64,000 nucleotides of DNA, taken from contig NZ_JAAGKO020000039.1 of NCBI RefSeq assembly GCF_027947535.2, forward strand, positions 1-64,000, given 5' to 3'. This DNA comes from Streptantibioticus silvisoli (lineage in GTDB: Bacteria; Actinomycetota; Actinomycetes; Streptomycetales; Streptomycetaceae). The notes beneath the pieces were generated by a model. That model was not told the origin of the DNA, did no database searches, and saw only the letters and a program-made list of their open reading frames with translations. The number at the start of each line of letters is the position of its first letter. The first letter of the stretch is position 1. Made by a program: the position numbers and the translations under genes. Below are positions 1 to 7,403 of this stretch, in pieces.

Positions 1-110
1 TCTACGACCAGGCCACCGGCGCCGACGCCCACTGCCAACTCAACAACCCCACCCTCATGACCCAGGACATCACCGACTGGATCACCGACACCCTCCACAC
101 CACCGAATGA
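1..110 (+). CDS. alpha/beta hydrolase, C-terminal fragment
   Basis: Only the last 35 codons of this gene are in the window; the 5' end lies to the left. The readable tail contains GADAHCQLNNPTL followed by an amphipathic ending (DITDWITDTL). This fits the end of an alpha/beta hydrolase: the His of AHCQ would be the catalytic His and the last helix packs against the fold. The stop TGA overlaps the ATG of the next gene (ATGA), so the two are probably co-transcribed and translationally coupled. A hydrolase paired with an exporter suggests a small detoxification or secondary-metabolite unit. Family assignment rests on a short fragment. Confidence 0.55.
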   Translation, partial: YDQATGADAHCQLNNPTLMTQDITDWITDTLHTTE

Positions 111-1495
111 ACCACCCCACCACCCGGCAACCCACCACTCCCAGCCGCGCACACCCACCACGGCGTCCCTCCGCCCTGGCGGCCGCGTTGCCCGCCACCG
201 TGCTGGTCGGGCTCGACGCCTCCGCGGTCAACGTGGCGTTGCCGGCGATCGGGCGGGCGCTCGGGGGGAGTACCGCCGGGCTCCAGTGGATCGTCGACGC
301 CTACACGCTGATGTTCGCCGCGTTGCTGCTGTCGGCCGGGGCGATCTCGGACCGGCTCGGTGCCAAGCGGGTCTTCGCCGTCGGCCTGGCGGTCTTCACG
401 CTGTCGTCGGTGACGTCGGGGTTCGCGCCCGGGCTCGGACTGCTGGTCGGCTCGCGGCTGGTGCAGGGGGCCGCGGCGGCGGTGCTGCTGCCGACCTCGC
501 TCTCCCTGGTCCGGCAGGCGTACGACGACCCGCACGAACGGGCCGGGGCGCTGTCGCTGTGGTCGGTCGGCGGAGCGGTGTCGATCGCGGCAGGGCCGGT
601 GCTGGGCGGCGTGCTCACCAGTGCGCTGGGCTGGCGGTGGATCTTCTGGATCAACGTCCCGGTCGGCCTCGCCGCGCTCGTGGTCGCCGGCCGGGCGGCG
701 CGTTCGCCACGCCGGAACGCGGCCTTCGACCCGGCGGGGCAGGCGACCGCGGTCATCGCGCTCGCCGCGCTGACGTTCGGCGTGATCGAGGGCGGCGCCA
801 CGGGATTCGGCCGGCCGCTCGTGCTGGGCGCCCTGGTGCTCGCGGTGCTGGCGGCGACGGCGTTTCTGCTGGTCGAGCGGCGCGTGGCCGAGCCGATGGT
901 GCCGCCGGGCGTCTTCCGGTCGCGGGTGGTGAGGGTGAGCGTGGCCGTCGGCTTCGCGCTGAACGCCGCCTATTACGGCTCGGTGTTCGTGCTCGGCCTG
1001 TTCTTCCAGGAGATCCTCGGCAGGTCCGCGGTGGTCGCCGGCCTGCTGTTCGTGCCGATGACCGGCATGATCGCGGTGGGCAACGTCTTCTCGGCGCGGG
1101 CCGGGCGCCGGTTCGGCAAGCGCGTGCCGATCATCGCGGGTCAACTGGTCGCCGCCGTCAGCCCGTTGGCGTTGCTCGGCACGGGGGCGCACACCGGGCT
1201 GCCGCTGATCGCGGTGGCGCTGGTGCCGTTCGGTGCCGGTGTCGGCTTCGCGGTGCCCTCGCTGGTCGCGGCGATGCTCGACGACCTGCCCGCCGACCGC
1301 GCGGGCATGGCGGGCGGCGTGCTGAACACCGGCCGGCAGGTCGGCGGGGCGCTGGCCGTCGCGGGCTTCGGCGTGCTGGTCGCGCACCGGTCCGGGTTCG
1401 GCGCCGGACTGCACCTGACGATGCTGATCTCGGCGGTACTGCTGCTGGCGACCGCGGCGACCTCGTTCGCGCTACCCCGGCGGCACGCACGTTGA
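107..1495 (+). CDS. MFS drug exporter, DHA2 (EmrB/QacA-like)
   Basis: A 462-aa integral membrane protein that probably exports a drug or metabolite in exchange for protons. The N-terminus has the DHA2 signature LDASAVNVALPAIG (residues 36-49), the family motif A GAISDRLGAKR (78-88) between helices 2 and 3, and a motif-C-like segment (AAGPVLGG). The length is somewhat below the usual 14-helix DHA2 size of about 480-520 aa, mainly because the end is short. The ATG overlaps the stop of the upstream hydrolase fragment, which fixes the start. The substrate cannot be told from sequence. Confidence 0.9.
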   Translation: MNHPTTRQPTTPSRAHPPRRPSALAAALPATVLVGLDASAVNVALPAIGRALGGSTAGLQWIVDAYTLMFAALLLSAGAISDRLGAKRVFAVGLAVFTLSSVTSGFAPGLGLLVGSRLVQGAAAAVLLPTSLSLVRQAYDDPHERAGALSLWSVGGAVSIAAGPVLGGVLTSALGWRWIFWINVPVGLAALVVAGRAARSPRRNAAFDPAGQATAVIALAALTFGVIEGGATGFGRPLVLGALVLAVLAATAFLLVERRVAEPMVPPGVFRSRVVRVSVAVGFALNAAYYGSVFVLGLFFQEILGRSAVVAGLLFVPMTGMIAVGNVFSARAGRRFGKRVPIIAGQLVAAVSPLALLGTGAHTGLPLIAVALVPFGAGVGFAVPSLVAAMLDDLPADRAGMAGGVLNTGRQVGGALAVAGFGVLVAHRSGFGAGLHLTMLISAVLLLATAATSFALPRRHAR

Positions 1496-1597
1496 CGGAC
1501 GCGCCCCGACGCGCCCGGCACCCCCGCGTCCCCCACCGCCCGGCACCCCCGGAAATCGGTTGGACGGCCATGGGGAGGGCTGTCACAGTGACCCGCT

Positions 1598-2551
1598 ATG
1601 GCGAACATCGAGCTTGTGAACGCTGCGGACGTGCGGCTCATGCAGGGGCTGGCGCAGCGGGTCACCGCCGTCCGGCCGGATCTGGTGAACAGCGACGCGT
1701 CGTACGGCGAGCTGGCCTGGATCTGGGGCAAGGGGCAGGCTGCCGCCGGTGCGACCTGGCCGCGCCGGCTGTGGTTCTCCGGCGGGGAGCTGGTGGCGTG
1801 GGCCTGGCTCACGCTGCCGCGCCGGGTGCGGCGCAACGACGGGTCGGTGAAGGACGTCAACGGTGCCTATCTGGCGTACCAGGTCCATCCCGACCACCCC
1901 GAACTGGTTGACGAGGTCATCGACTGGTACGACCGTACGGCGGCGGGCCTGGAACGTACGCTGCTGCCGAACGCCGTCGACGAGTTCGCCCTGGAGCGGT
2001 GGGCGGCGCACGGGTACCGGACCGACCCGGAGTCGCTCGGCGACGAGGGGTCCTGGACGCAGCTCAACGAGCGGGACCTCACCGACATCGAAGAGCCGGT
2101 CCTGCCGGACGGGTTCCGGTTCCGCAACGCCGACGAGGCCGGCCCCGAGGCCGTGGTGCGGGCCCATCTGGCCGCCTGGGCGCCCTCGCCGTACACGGCC
2201 GAGAGCTACGAGGGCGTCAGGGCGACGGCGCCGTACCGCGGTGACCTGCACGTCCTGGTGGAGGCACCGGACGGGACGATGGCGTGTTCGGCGATCATGT
2301 GGCTCGACGAGCTGAACGCGACCGCCGAGTTCGAGCCGGTCGGGACGCATCCGGACTACCGGCGCCGGGGGCTGGCGCGGGCGATGCTCCTGCACGGGAT
2401 GCGTCTGGCGCGGGCGGCCGGGGCCAGGCAGATGACCGTCGCCTGCCTGGGCGCGCCGGGGCACGTGAAGGCGCGGCAGCTGTACTACGGCGTCGGGTTC
2501 AAGATGTTCACGCGGGACGTGCCGCTCATCAAGGCCGCGACCGCGGCCTGA
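1598..2551 (+). CDS. GNAT-family N-acetyltransferase
   Basis: A 317-aa cytoplasmic enzyme. The C-terminal half is a clear GNAT domain: EFEPVGTHPDYRRRGLARAML carries the acetyl-CoA-binding R-x-x-G-x-A loop, and QLYYGVGFK is the usual C-terminal strand with the conserved Tyr. The N-terminal 150 residues have the length and pattern of a second, degenerate GNAT lobe (LAYQVHPDHPELVDEVIDWY), the tandem arrangement seen in mycothiol-synthase-like proteins. It lies 102 bp after the exporter and may be read with it. The acyl acceptor is unknown. Confidence 0.85.
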   Translation: MANIELVNAADVRLMQGLAQRVTAVRPDLVNSDASYGELAWIWGKGQAAAGATWPRRLWFSGGELVAWAWLTLPRRVRRNDGSVKDVNGAYLAYQVHPDHPELVDEVIDWYDRTAAGLERTLLPNAVDEFALERWAAHGYRTDPESLGDEGSWTQLNERDLTDIEEPVLPDGFRFRNADEAGPEAVVRAHLAAWAPSPYTAESYEGVRATAPYRGDLHVLVEAPDGTMACSAIMWLDELNATAEFEPVGTHPDYRRRGLARAMLLHGMRLARAAGARQMTVACLGAPGHVKARQLYYGVGFKMFTRDVPLIKAATAA

Positions 2552-2990
2552 GGCGGGGCGCGGCGGCGCGGTCACCGGACAGAGGGTGCGGCCGAGCGGG
2601 CCGTCGAGGGCCCGTTTGCTACCCCGTGGCCGACGAAGCCGCGCCGGCACGGCAGAACACCTCGGCACTACTTGCCCGGCACGTCGCCCGAACGTGCGAT
2701 GGAACCGGCGGCGTGATCCATCGCCCCAATGCTCCCAGCGGACCCGCCAGCACTGCGCCGTCCCGAGTTCCGTGGGTTTCCGGCCGTTTGTCGTGACGTC
2801 CTCATAGTGGATCAGTAATTCGCGCATGCTCATCGTGGGCGAATTTTTGTCCGCCAGAACGAACGTGAGTATGCCGTTCCTCGGACCGTTTCAGGTCGTC
2901 CGATCGCCTTCCCTGGCCGGCGCTTTCGCTCGTTGCAGCTCATTGACCTGCAAAGTCGCCGTGCGCGCGATGCAGAGAAGGAGTGTGATC
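2552..2990. other. gene-free stretch, leader of small gene
   Basis: No convincing gene. Open frames here have codon use unlike the flanking genes. The AT-richer segment around 2780-2860 probably holds the promoter of the small gene at 2991, but no clean -35/-10 pair can be chosen. Confidence 0.4.
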
Positions 2991-3125
2991 ATGGCGTTGA
3001 GTTACTGCCGCTTTTGTGGAGAGCCTCAGGAGGGGGTCAAGCCGGGCGCCAAGGCCCCGGTCCACACAGCCCAGGGACAGACCAAGAAGTGCCTGGGGTC
3101 GAAGCAGACTACCACCGTGAGGTGA
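2991..3125 (+). CDS. 44-aa zinc-ribbon-like small protein
   Basis: A 44-aa protein starting MALSYCRFCGEP, preceded by a strong RBS (GAAGGAG, 7 bp before the ATG), which makes this internal ATG preferable to the longer frame opening at 2826. It has a Cys-x2-Cys knuckle at residues 6-9, a His near residue 25 and a third Cys near 34 (KKCLGS), so a single metal-binding site is plausible. The middle is Gly/Lys/Ala-rich and likely flexible. Function unknown; such proteins may bind nucleic acid. A hairpin follows at 3156. Confidence 0.65.
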   Translation: MALSYCRFCGEPQEGVKPGAKAPVHTAQGQTKKCLGSKQTTTVR

Positions 3126-3155
3126 CCGGGCCTTTTCCCGCGATCACCCGATCAG

Positions 3156-3185
3156 GGCTTCCGCTGGCCGAAGCGAGCGGAAGCC
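3156..3185 (+). terminator. hairpin after the small zinc-ribbon gene
   Basis: GGCTTCCGCT and AGCGGAAGCC form a perfect 10-bp stem with a 10-nt loop, 30 bp after the stop at 3125. There is no T-run, as is common in high-GC actinomycetes. It could terminate the small gene before the next one at 3246. Confidence 0.5.
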
Positions 3186-3245
3186 TCCCGTCTCCGCTAT
3201 AGCCTCGACACGCAAAGTGCGGCGAACACAGCGAACGGGATCGAC

Positions 3246-3713
3246 ATGGCCTTTGAATTCTTCGACATGGTCTTCCAGCAGCCGGACATTGATCCAAACC
3301 TCGATGATCTTCCCCTCGAGGCTGTCACGTACCCAGCCACCGCCCGCCGAGATGCCGAGGTCTGGACGGCGGAGGTCCATGGCCTCCCTGACGGGCTCTC
3401 GGCACATGCCGAGGCGGCAACGTGGCACGAGATGGAGGAAGCCCTGGTCGCCCGGGTCCCCCGGGACTTGAAGGCGGCCCCCGGCACCGTCATCGTCTCC
3501 GTCGAGCCCGCCGACCAGAACGCGGTCACCGCGATCCGCGCCCTCACCCAGGCCCGGCTGAACCGCGCTCTCGCGGAACAGGCCGAGCGCGACGCGGCCC
3601 GAGCCGCTGTCCGCCTGCTGGCTTCGCAGGGATGGGACGCCGAGGACATCGGCACGGTGCTGCGCCTTCCCACGGCCCGGGTGGAGAACGTTCTCGCCCC
3701 CGCCGAGGTCTGA
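3246..3713 (+). CDS. HicB-like protein with C-terminal helical region
   Basis: A 155-aa soluble protein, not firmly recognised. Residues 35-75 (VWTAEVHGLPDGLSAHAEAA, then a helix with EEAL) follow the HicB antitoxin pattern: a strand, a 'pelpG' turn and an EEA helix. The C-terminal third (AVRLLASQGWDAEDIGTVLRLP) resembles a helix-turn-helix of the kind expected to bind DNA. No HicA-like RNase of about 60 aa is visible next to it, so it is either an orphan or a HicB-fold protein with another role. The ATG follows AACGGGATCGAC without a strong RBS. Confidence 0.6.
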   Translation: MAFEFFDMVFQQPDIDPNLDDLPLEAVTYPATARRDAEVWTAEVHGLPDGLSAHAEAATWHEMEEALVARVPRDLKAAPGTVIVSVEPADQNAVTAIRALTQARLNRALAEQAERDAARAAVRLLASQGWDAEDIGTVLRLPTARVENVLAPAEV

Positions 3714-3858
3714 AGCCTCCATCAACGGCATGACCGGGTGCCGGCGTCACTGCCCGGAGATGCCGGCACCCCGGAGGACGTGACCGCCGGCCCGACTGTT
3801 GGGCCTGCCACACGGTGCTCAGGGGCTCGACCTGCGCCCGTCAGCCACCACCGCGTGA

Positions 3859-4080
3859 CTACACCTCGCCGAACTCTCCCCCGGCGACCGCGCGCACGAA
3901 GTCCCCCCACGCCTGCGGGGTGAACGTGAGCGCCGGGCCACTGGGCGCCTTGCTGTCACGAACGGGAACCACACCGGCGGGGACGAACGCGGGGGCCCAC
4001 TCGACGCAGTTCATACCGCCGTTGCCGCTGTATGACGACTTGACCCACTGGGCGCGCGAAAGGTCCGGGTTGGTCTTCAT
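3859..4080 (-). CDS. DUF397 protein, array copy 6
   Basis: A 73-aa protein, the copy furthest from the XRE regulator. It has the family pattern W-V-K-S-S-Y-S near residue 12, the invariant Cys-Val-Glu (NCVEWAP), VPVRDSK, and TPQAWGDFVRAVAGGEF at the end. DUF397 proteins are small partners or targets of XRE/DUF5753 regulators in streptomycetes. The start ATG sits in a conserved ATGA junction, after a GGAGGAG RBS, where a remnant of the regulator's 3' end terminates. Confidence 0.9.
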   Translation of the reverse strand: MKTNPDLSRAQWVKSSYSGNGGMNCVEWAPAFVPAGVVPVRDSKAPSGPALTFTPQAWGDFVRAVAGGEFGEV

Positions 4081-4225
4081 GGTGGAAGCTCCTCCGTCAC
4101 CGAAAGGACGAACGCCGCCACGTCACACGGCGGCAGGGCACGCACTCAGAGCGTAAACACCAGCGAGCGCCGCAACATCCCCCAGAAAGCGCAGAATCGC
4201 GACGCCTACAACCATCCCCGCGTGA

Positions 4226-4447
4226 CTACACCTCGCCGAAAACTCCCCCGGCGACCGCGCGCACGAAGTCCCCCCACGCCTGCGGAGTGAACGTGAGCGC
4301 CGGACCGCTGGGCGCCTTGCTGTCACGAACGGGAACCACACCGGCGGAAACGAAGGCGGGGGCCCACTCAACGCAACTGCCACCGCCGTTACCGCTGAAC
4401 GACGACTTGACCCACTGGGCGCAGGAGAGATCAGGGCTGGTCTGCAT
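4226..4447 (-). CDS. DUF397 protein, array copy 5
   Basis: A 73-aa paralogue starting MQTSPDLSCAQW. The start is fixed by the conserved RBS/ATGA junction; a longer open frame reaches upstream, but it reads through the regulator remnant. It differs from the other copies by an extra Cys near residue 9 and by SCVEW in place of NCVEW. It lies 367 bp from copy 6, start to start. Confidence 0.88.
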   Translation of the reverse strand: MQTSPDLSCAQWVKSSFSGNGGGSCVEWAPAFVSAGVVPVRDSKAPSGPALTFTPQAWGDFVRAVAGGVFGEV

Positions 4448-4592
4448 GGTGGAAGCTCCTCCGTCACCGAACGGATGAACGCCGCCGCATCGCACGACGA
4501 CAAGGCACACAATCAGAGCGTAAACACCAGCGAGCGCCGCAACATCCGCCAGAAAGCGCAGAACCACAACGCCCGCAGCCACCACCGCGTAA

Positions 4593-4814
4593 CTACACCT
4601 CGCCGAACACTCCCCCCGCCACCGCCCGCACGAAGTCCCCCCACGCCTGCGGAGTGAACGTGAGCGCCGGACCGCAGGGCGCCTTGCTGTCACGAACGGG
4701 AACCACACCGGCGGAAACGAACGCGGGGGCCCACTCGACACAGTTGCCACCGCCGTTGGCGCTGTACGACGACTTGACCCACTGAGCGTGGGAAAGGTCC
4801 AGGCTGGTCTTCAT
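4593..4814 (-). CDS. DUF397 protein, array copy 4
   Basis: A 73-aa paralogue (MKTSLDLSHAQWVKSS), with NCVEWAP and the common FGEV ending. It is the only copy with SKAPCGP, adding a second Cys near residue 48. The spacer upstream repeats the regulator 3'-end remnant. Confidence 0.88.
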   Translation of the reverse strand: MKTSLDLSHAQWVKSSYSANGGGNCVEWAPAFVSAGVVPVRDSKAPCGPALTFTPQAWGDFVRAVAGGVFGEV

Positions 4815-4961
4815 GGTGGAAGCTCCTCCGTCACCGAACGGATGAACGCCGCCGCGCGTCACACGACGGCAGTGGACATACTCAGAGCGAAAACACGAGC
4901 GGCAGCCGCGACATCCGCCAGAAAGCGCAGAATCGCGACGCCTACAACCATCCCCGCGTGA

Positions 4962-5183
4962 CTACACCTCGCCGAAAACTCCCCCGGCGACCGCGCGCAC
5001 GAAGTCCCCCCACGCCTGCGGGGTGAACGTGAGCGCCGGACCGCTGGGCGCCTTGCTGTCACGAACGGGGACCACGCCGGCGGGGACGAACGCGGGGGCC
5101 CACTCAACACAGTTGCCGCCGCCGTTACCGCTGAACGACGACTTGACCCACTGAGCGCGCGAGAGGTCCAGGCTGGTCTTCAT
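4962..5183 (-). CDS. DUF397 protein, array copy 3
   Basis: A 73-aa paralogue (MKTSLDLSRAQWVKSS), with NCVEWAP and PSGPALTFTPQAW, ending FGEV. It is closest in N-terminal sequence to copy 4, as expected if neighbouring copies arose by recent unequal crossover. Confidence 0.88.
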   Translation of the reverse strand: MKTSLDLSRAQWVKSSFSGNGGGNCVEWAPAFVPAGVVPVRDSKAPSGPALTFTPQAWGDFVRAVAGGVFGEV

Positions 5184-5329
5184 GCTGGTAGCTCCTCCAT
5201 CACCGACCGGATGAACGCCGCCACGTCACACGGCGGCAGGGGACGTACTCAGAGCGTAAACACCAGCGGGCGCCGCGACATCCGCCAGAAAGCGCAGAAT
5301 CGCGACGCCCGTCAGCCACCACCGCGTGG

Positions 5330-5551
5330 CTACACCTCGCCGAAAACTCCCCCCGCCACCGCCCGCACGAAGTCTGCCCACGCCTGCGGAGTGAACGTGA
5401 GCGCCGGACCGCTGGGCGCCTTGCTGTCACGAACGGGAACCACGCCGGCGGGGACGAACGCGGGGGCCCACTCAACGCAGTTGACGCCGCCGTTACCGCT
5501 GAACGACGACTTGACCCACTGGGCGTGGGAGAGATCAGGGCTGGTCTTCAT
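5330..5551 (-). CDS. DUF397 protein, array copy 2
   Basis: A 73-aa paralogue (MKTSPDLSHAQWVKSS), with NCVEWAP. It is the only copy with QAWADF in place of QAWGDF. The RBS GGAGGAG and the ATGA junction are intact. Confidence 0.88.
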   Translation of the reverse strand: MKTSPDLSHAQWVKSSFSGNGGVNCVEWAPAFVPAGVVPVRDSKAPSGPALTFTPQAWADFVRAVAGGVFGEV

Positions 5552-5698
5552 GGTGGAAGCTCCTCCGTCACCGAACGGATGAAACGCCGCCGCATCACAC
5601 GGCGGCAGGGGACGTACTCAGAGCGTAAACACCAGCGGGCGTCGCGACATCCGCCAGAAAGCGCAGAATCGCGACGCCCGTCAGCCACCACCGCGTGG

Positions 5699-5920
5699 CT
5701 ACACCTCGCCGAACTCTCCCCCGGCGACCGCGCGCACGAAGTCCCCCCACGCTTGCGGGGTGAACGTGAGCGCCGGGCCACTGGGCGCCTTGCTGTCACG
5801 AACGGGAACCACACCGACGGGAACAAAGGCGGGGGCCCACTCGACGCAACTACCACCGCCGTTGGCGCTGTACGACGACTTGACCCACTGGGCGCAGGAG
5901 AGGTCAGGGCTGGTCTTCAT
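5699..5920 (-). CDS. DUF397 protein, array copy 1 (regulator-coupled)
   Basis: A 73-aa DUF397 protein directly after the XRE/DUF5753 gene. Its ATG overlaps the regulator's TGA (ATGA at 5920-5917), so the two are translationally coupled. It has SCVEWAP and uniquely VPVGVVPVRDSK. This is the only copy whose upstream neighbour is the intact regulator, so it is probably the ancestral unit. In the known family the XRE protein and its DUF397 partner act together in developmental or antibiotic control. Confidence 0.92.
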   Translation of the reverse strand: MKTSPDLSCAQWVKSSYSANGGGSCVEWAPAFVPVGVVPVRDSKAPSGPALTFTPQAWGDFVRAVAGGEFGEV

Positions 5921-6750
5921 GCTGGTAGATCCTCCATCACCGACCGGATGAACGCCGCAGAATCTCGCGGCGACAGGGCACACGCCCTCAACAGATCGTA
6001 GGCCCGTCGATGGGCCTTCACCACGTCTGCGTCCTCGATCAACGTACCGGTGGTGATGCTCTCCTCGTACGCCACCTGCGTGCCGTCGTCCATGGTCCAG
6101 AGCGCCAGCGTGCCACCAGCCAGTGCGTGCTCGCCGTGTGTGAACGGCAGAATCTGAACCGTGCTGGTGGGGGTGAACGCCATATCGGCAAGCCTCTCCA
6201 ATTGACCCCGCATCACCTTCGGCCCACCGTACGAACGGCGCAGTACGGCTTCGTCGAGGATCAGGGCCACATCAGGTGCGGGGTCAGCCTCGCGCACTGC
6301 ACCTTGCCGAAGCATCCGGGCGAGCAGCAGTTCACCGATCTCGTCCCGTGTCGCCCGTGGGTTGCCGCTCTTGAACTGCGCACGGGCGTACTCCTCGGTC
6401 TGCACGATGCCCGGAACCAACTGACCTGCGTACTCGTGGATCGTCCTTGCCCGGGCCTCCAACTCCATCCGGCGCCGGAACTGATCCGGATGAACCTCCT
6501 TGCGGGCCAGGGCGTACAGCTTCTGGAACAGCCCGCCCGTGTGGAACGTCGCGTCCAACCTGGCCGGCAGGTCGGGCGCCATCATGGCGTCGGCCGTCTC
6601 CACCCTGGACAGCACGCTCTTGCTGAACCCCACGATGCCGCCGAGGCGTTCGAGGCTCATGCCCTCCTGCTCGCGGCACCGTCTCATCTCCGCCCCGAAC
6701 AGATCCCGGGCCGATCGTTCAGGTCGCAATACCCTCGCTCGCGCCGGCAT
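5917..6750 (-). CDS. XRE-family regulator with DUF5753 domain
   Basis: A 277-aa DNA-binding regulator. Residues 14-70 form a Cro/C1-type helix-turn-helix (MSLERLGGIVGFSKSVLSRVE contains the recognition helix region). From about residue 95 (EYAGQLVPGIVQTEEYARA) to the C-terminus is the DUF5753 domain found in WhiJ-type streptomycete regulators. The length is typical. A good RBS (GGAGGCGGAG) precedes the ATG. The stop overlaps the first DUF397 start, and five further DUF397 copies follow. A small palindrome upstream at 6833 is a candidate site for it. Confidence 0.93.
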   Translation of the reverse strand: MPARARVLRPERSARDLFGAEMRRCREQEGMSLERLGGIVGFSKSVLSRVETADAMMAPDLPARLDATFHTGGLFQKLYALARKEVHPDQFRRRMELEARARTIHEYAGQLVPGIVQTEEYARAQFKSGNPRATRDEIGELLLARMLRQGAVREADPAPDVALILDEAVLRRSYGGPKVMRGQLERLADMAFTPTSTVQILPFTHGEHALAGGTLALWTMDDGTQVAYEESITTGTLIEDADVVKAHRRAYDLLRACALSPRDSAAFIRSVMEDLPA

Positions 6751-7403
6751 ATGACTCCGCCTCCCGTTCCGCAGGTCGCAACATCACTCACCGCCGATCA
6801 TAGGGGCCAAATGAGTGACTATGGACACACGGAGTAAAATTACTGGAGTAGAAAAGTAGCCTGGCGAGCGCCCCCCACGGGCGTCCGCCCCGGGGCACGG
6901 AGGCCGACGGCGGTGCCGCATATGCCAGCCCGGACGGGGAAGTCGTCCCCCGCCGGTGTCACACCGTTCCGCGCGTTCGAGCCCTGTTCGGACGGCGTGG
7001 AGCGCGTCGTGACCCATGAGAATGCCCAGGTAGGATCATCGGTAATCGCCGTGGCCGTCGGCGAGTGGCGCAGCCGCTCCCGGGCACGTCGGCGCGGTGG
7101 TGGCGGGCGAAACCTGACGCTCAATCACTTCTGGACAATCACTGAGGGTGATCTACCCCCCCTCACTCGGTCGCCCCAGGCTCCTGAGCTCTTTCACAGC
7201 CTCCATCCCGTCTTCACCGTAAGTGAGGCTTCACCTCCTGTCTCTCCGGTGATCGCCCGGATTTTGTATACGGACTGGCCAGATCCATTTGCTGCGGACT
7301 GCTCGGGTCCACATCCGCCGGTAGCGTTCCGTCCGCTCACCGTCCGGCCCGACCGTTCTGGGGGCCGGATATCCCGGAATTCGTGCCGCAGAAGGGTCAT
7401 CCG
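6751..7403. other. divergent intergenic region with short palindromes
   Basis: 653 bp between the XRE gene and the carbamoyltransferase, with no convincing gene on either strand. It is AT-richer than its surroundings and holds several short inverted repeats: AGTAA-AA-TTACT at 6833-6844 with neighbouring AGTA copies, ATCAC-TGAGG-GTGAT around 7137-7152, and GTGA-GGCT-TCAC around 7223-7234. This probably contains the promoters and operators of both flanking units. Confidence 0.45.
6833..6844. promoter_or_regulatory. candidate operator upstream of XRE gene
   Basis: AGTAAAATTACT has perfect 5-bp arms, and further AGTA half-sites follow at once (GGAGTAG, AAAGTAG). It lies about 85 bp upstream of the XRE start, a normal place for autoregulation. 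No footprint or consensus is known to me for this family, so this is inference from symmetry. Confidence 0.3.

Noticed and set aside
3246-3713. Complete HicAB toxin-antitoxin pair
   Set aside because: Only a HicB-like frame is present; no HicA-sized dsRBD-like protein on either side.
3859-5920. CRISPR-like array or IS array, because of the regular 368-bp period
   Set aside because: The repeated unit contains a 73-aa DUF397 coding frame and regulator remnant; there are no short palindromic repeats with unique spacers and no transposase.
6784-7124. Short minus-strand frames upstream of the XRE gene
   Set aside because: They overlap each other in different frames and lack an RBS and family features; treated as a control region.
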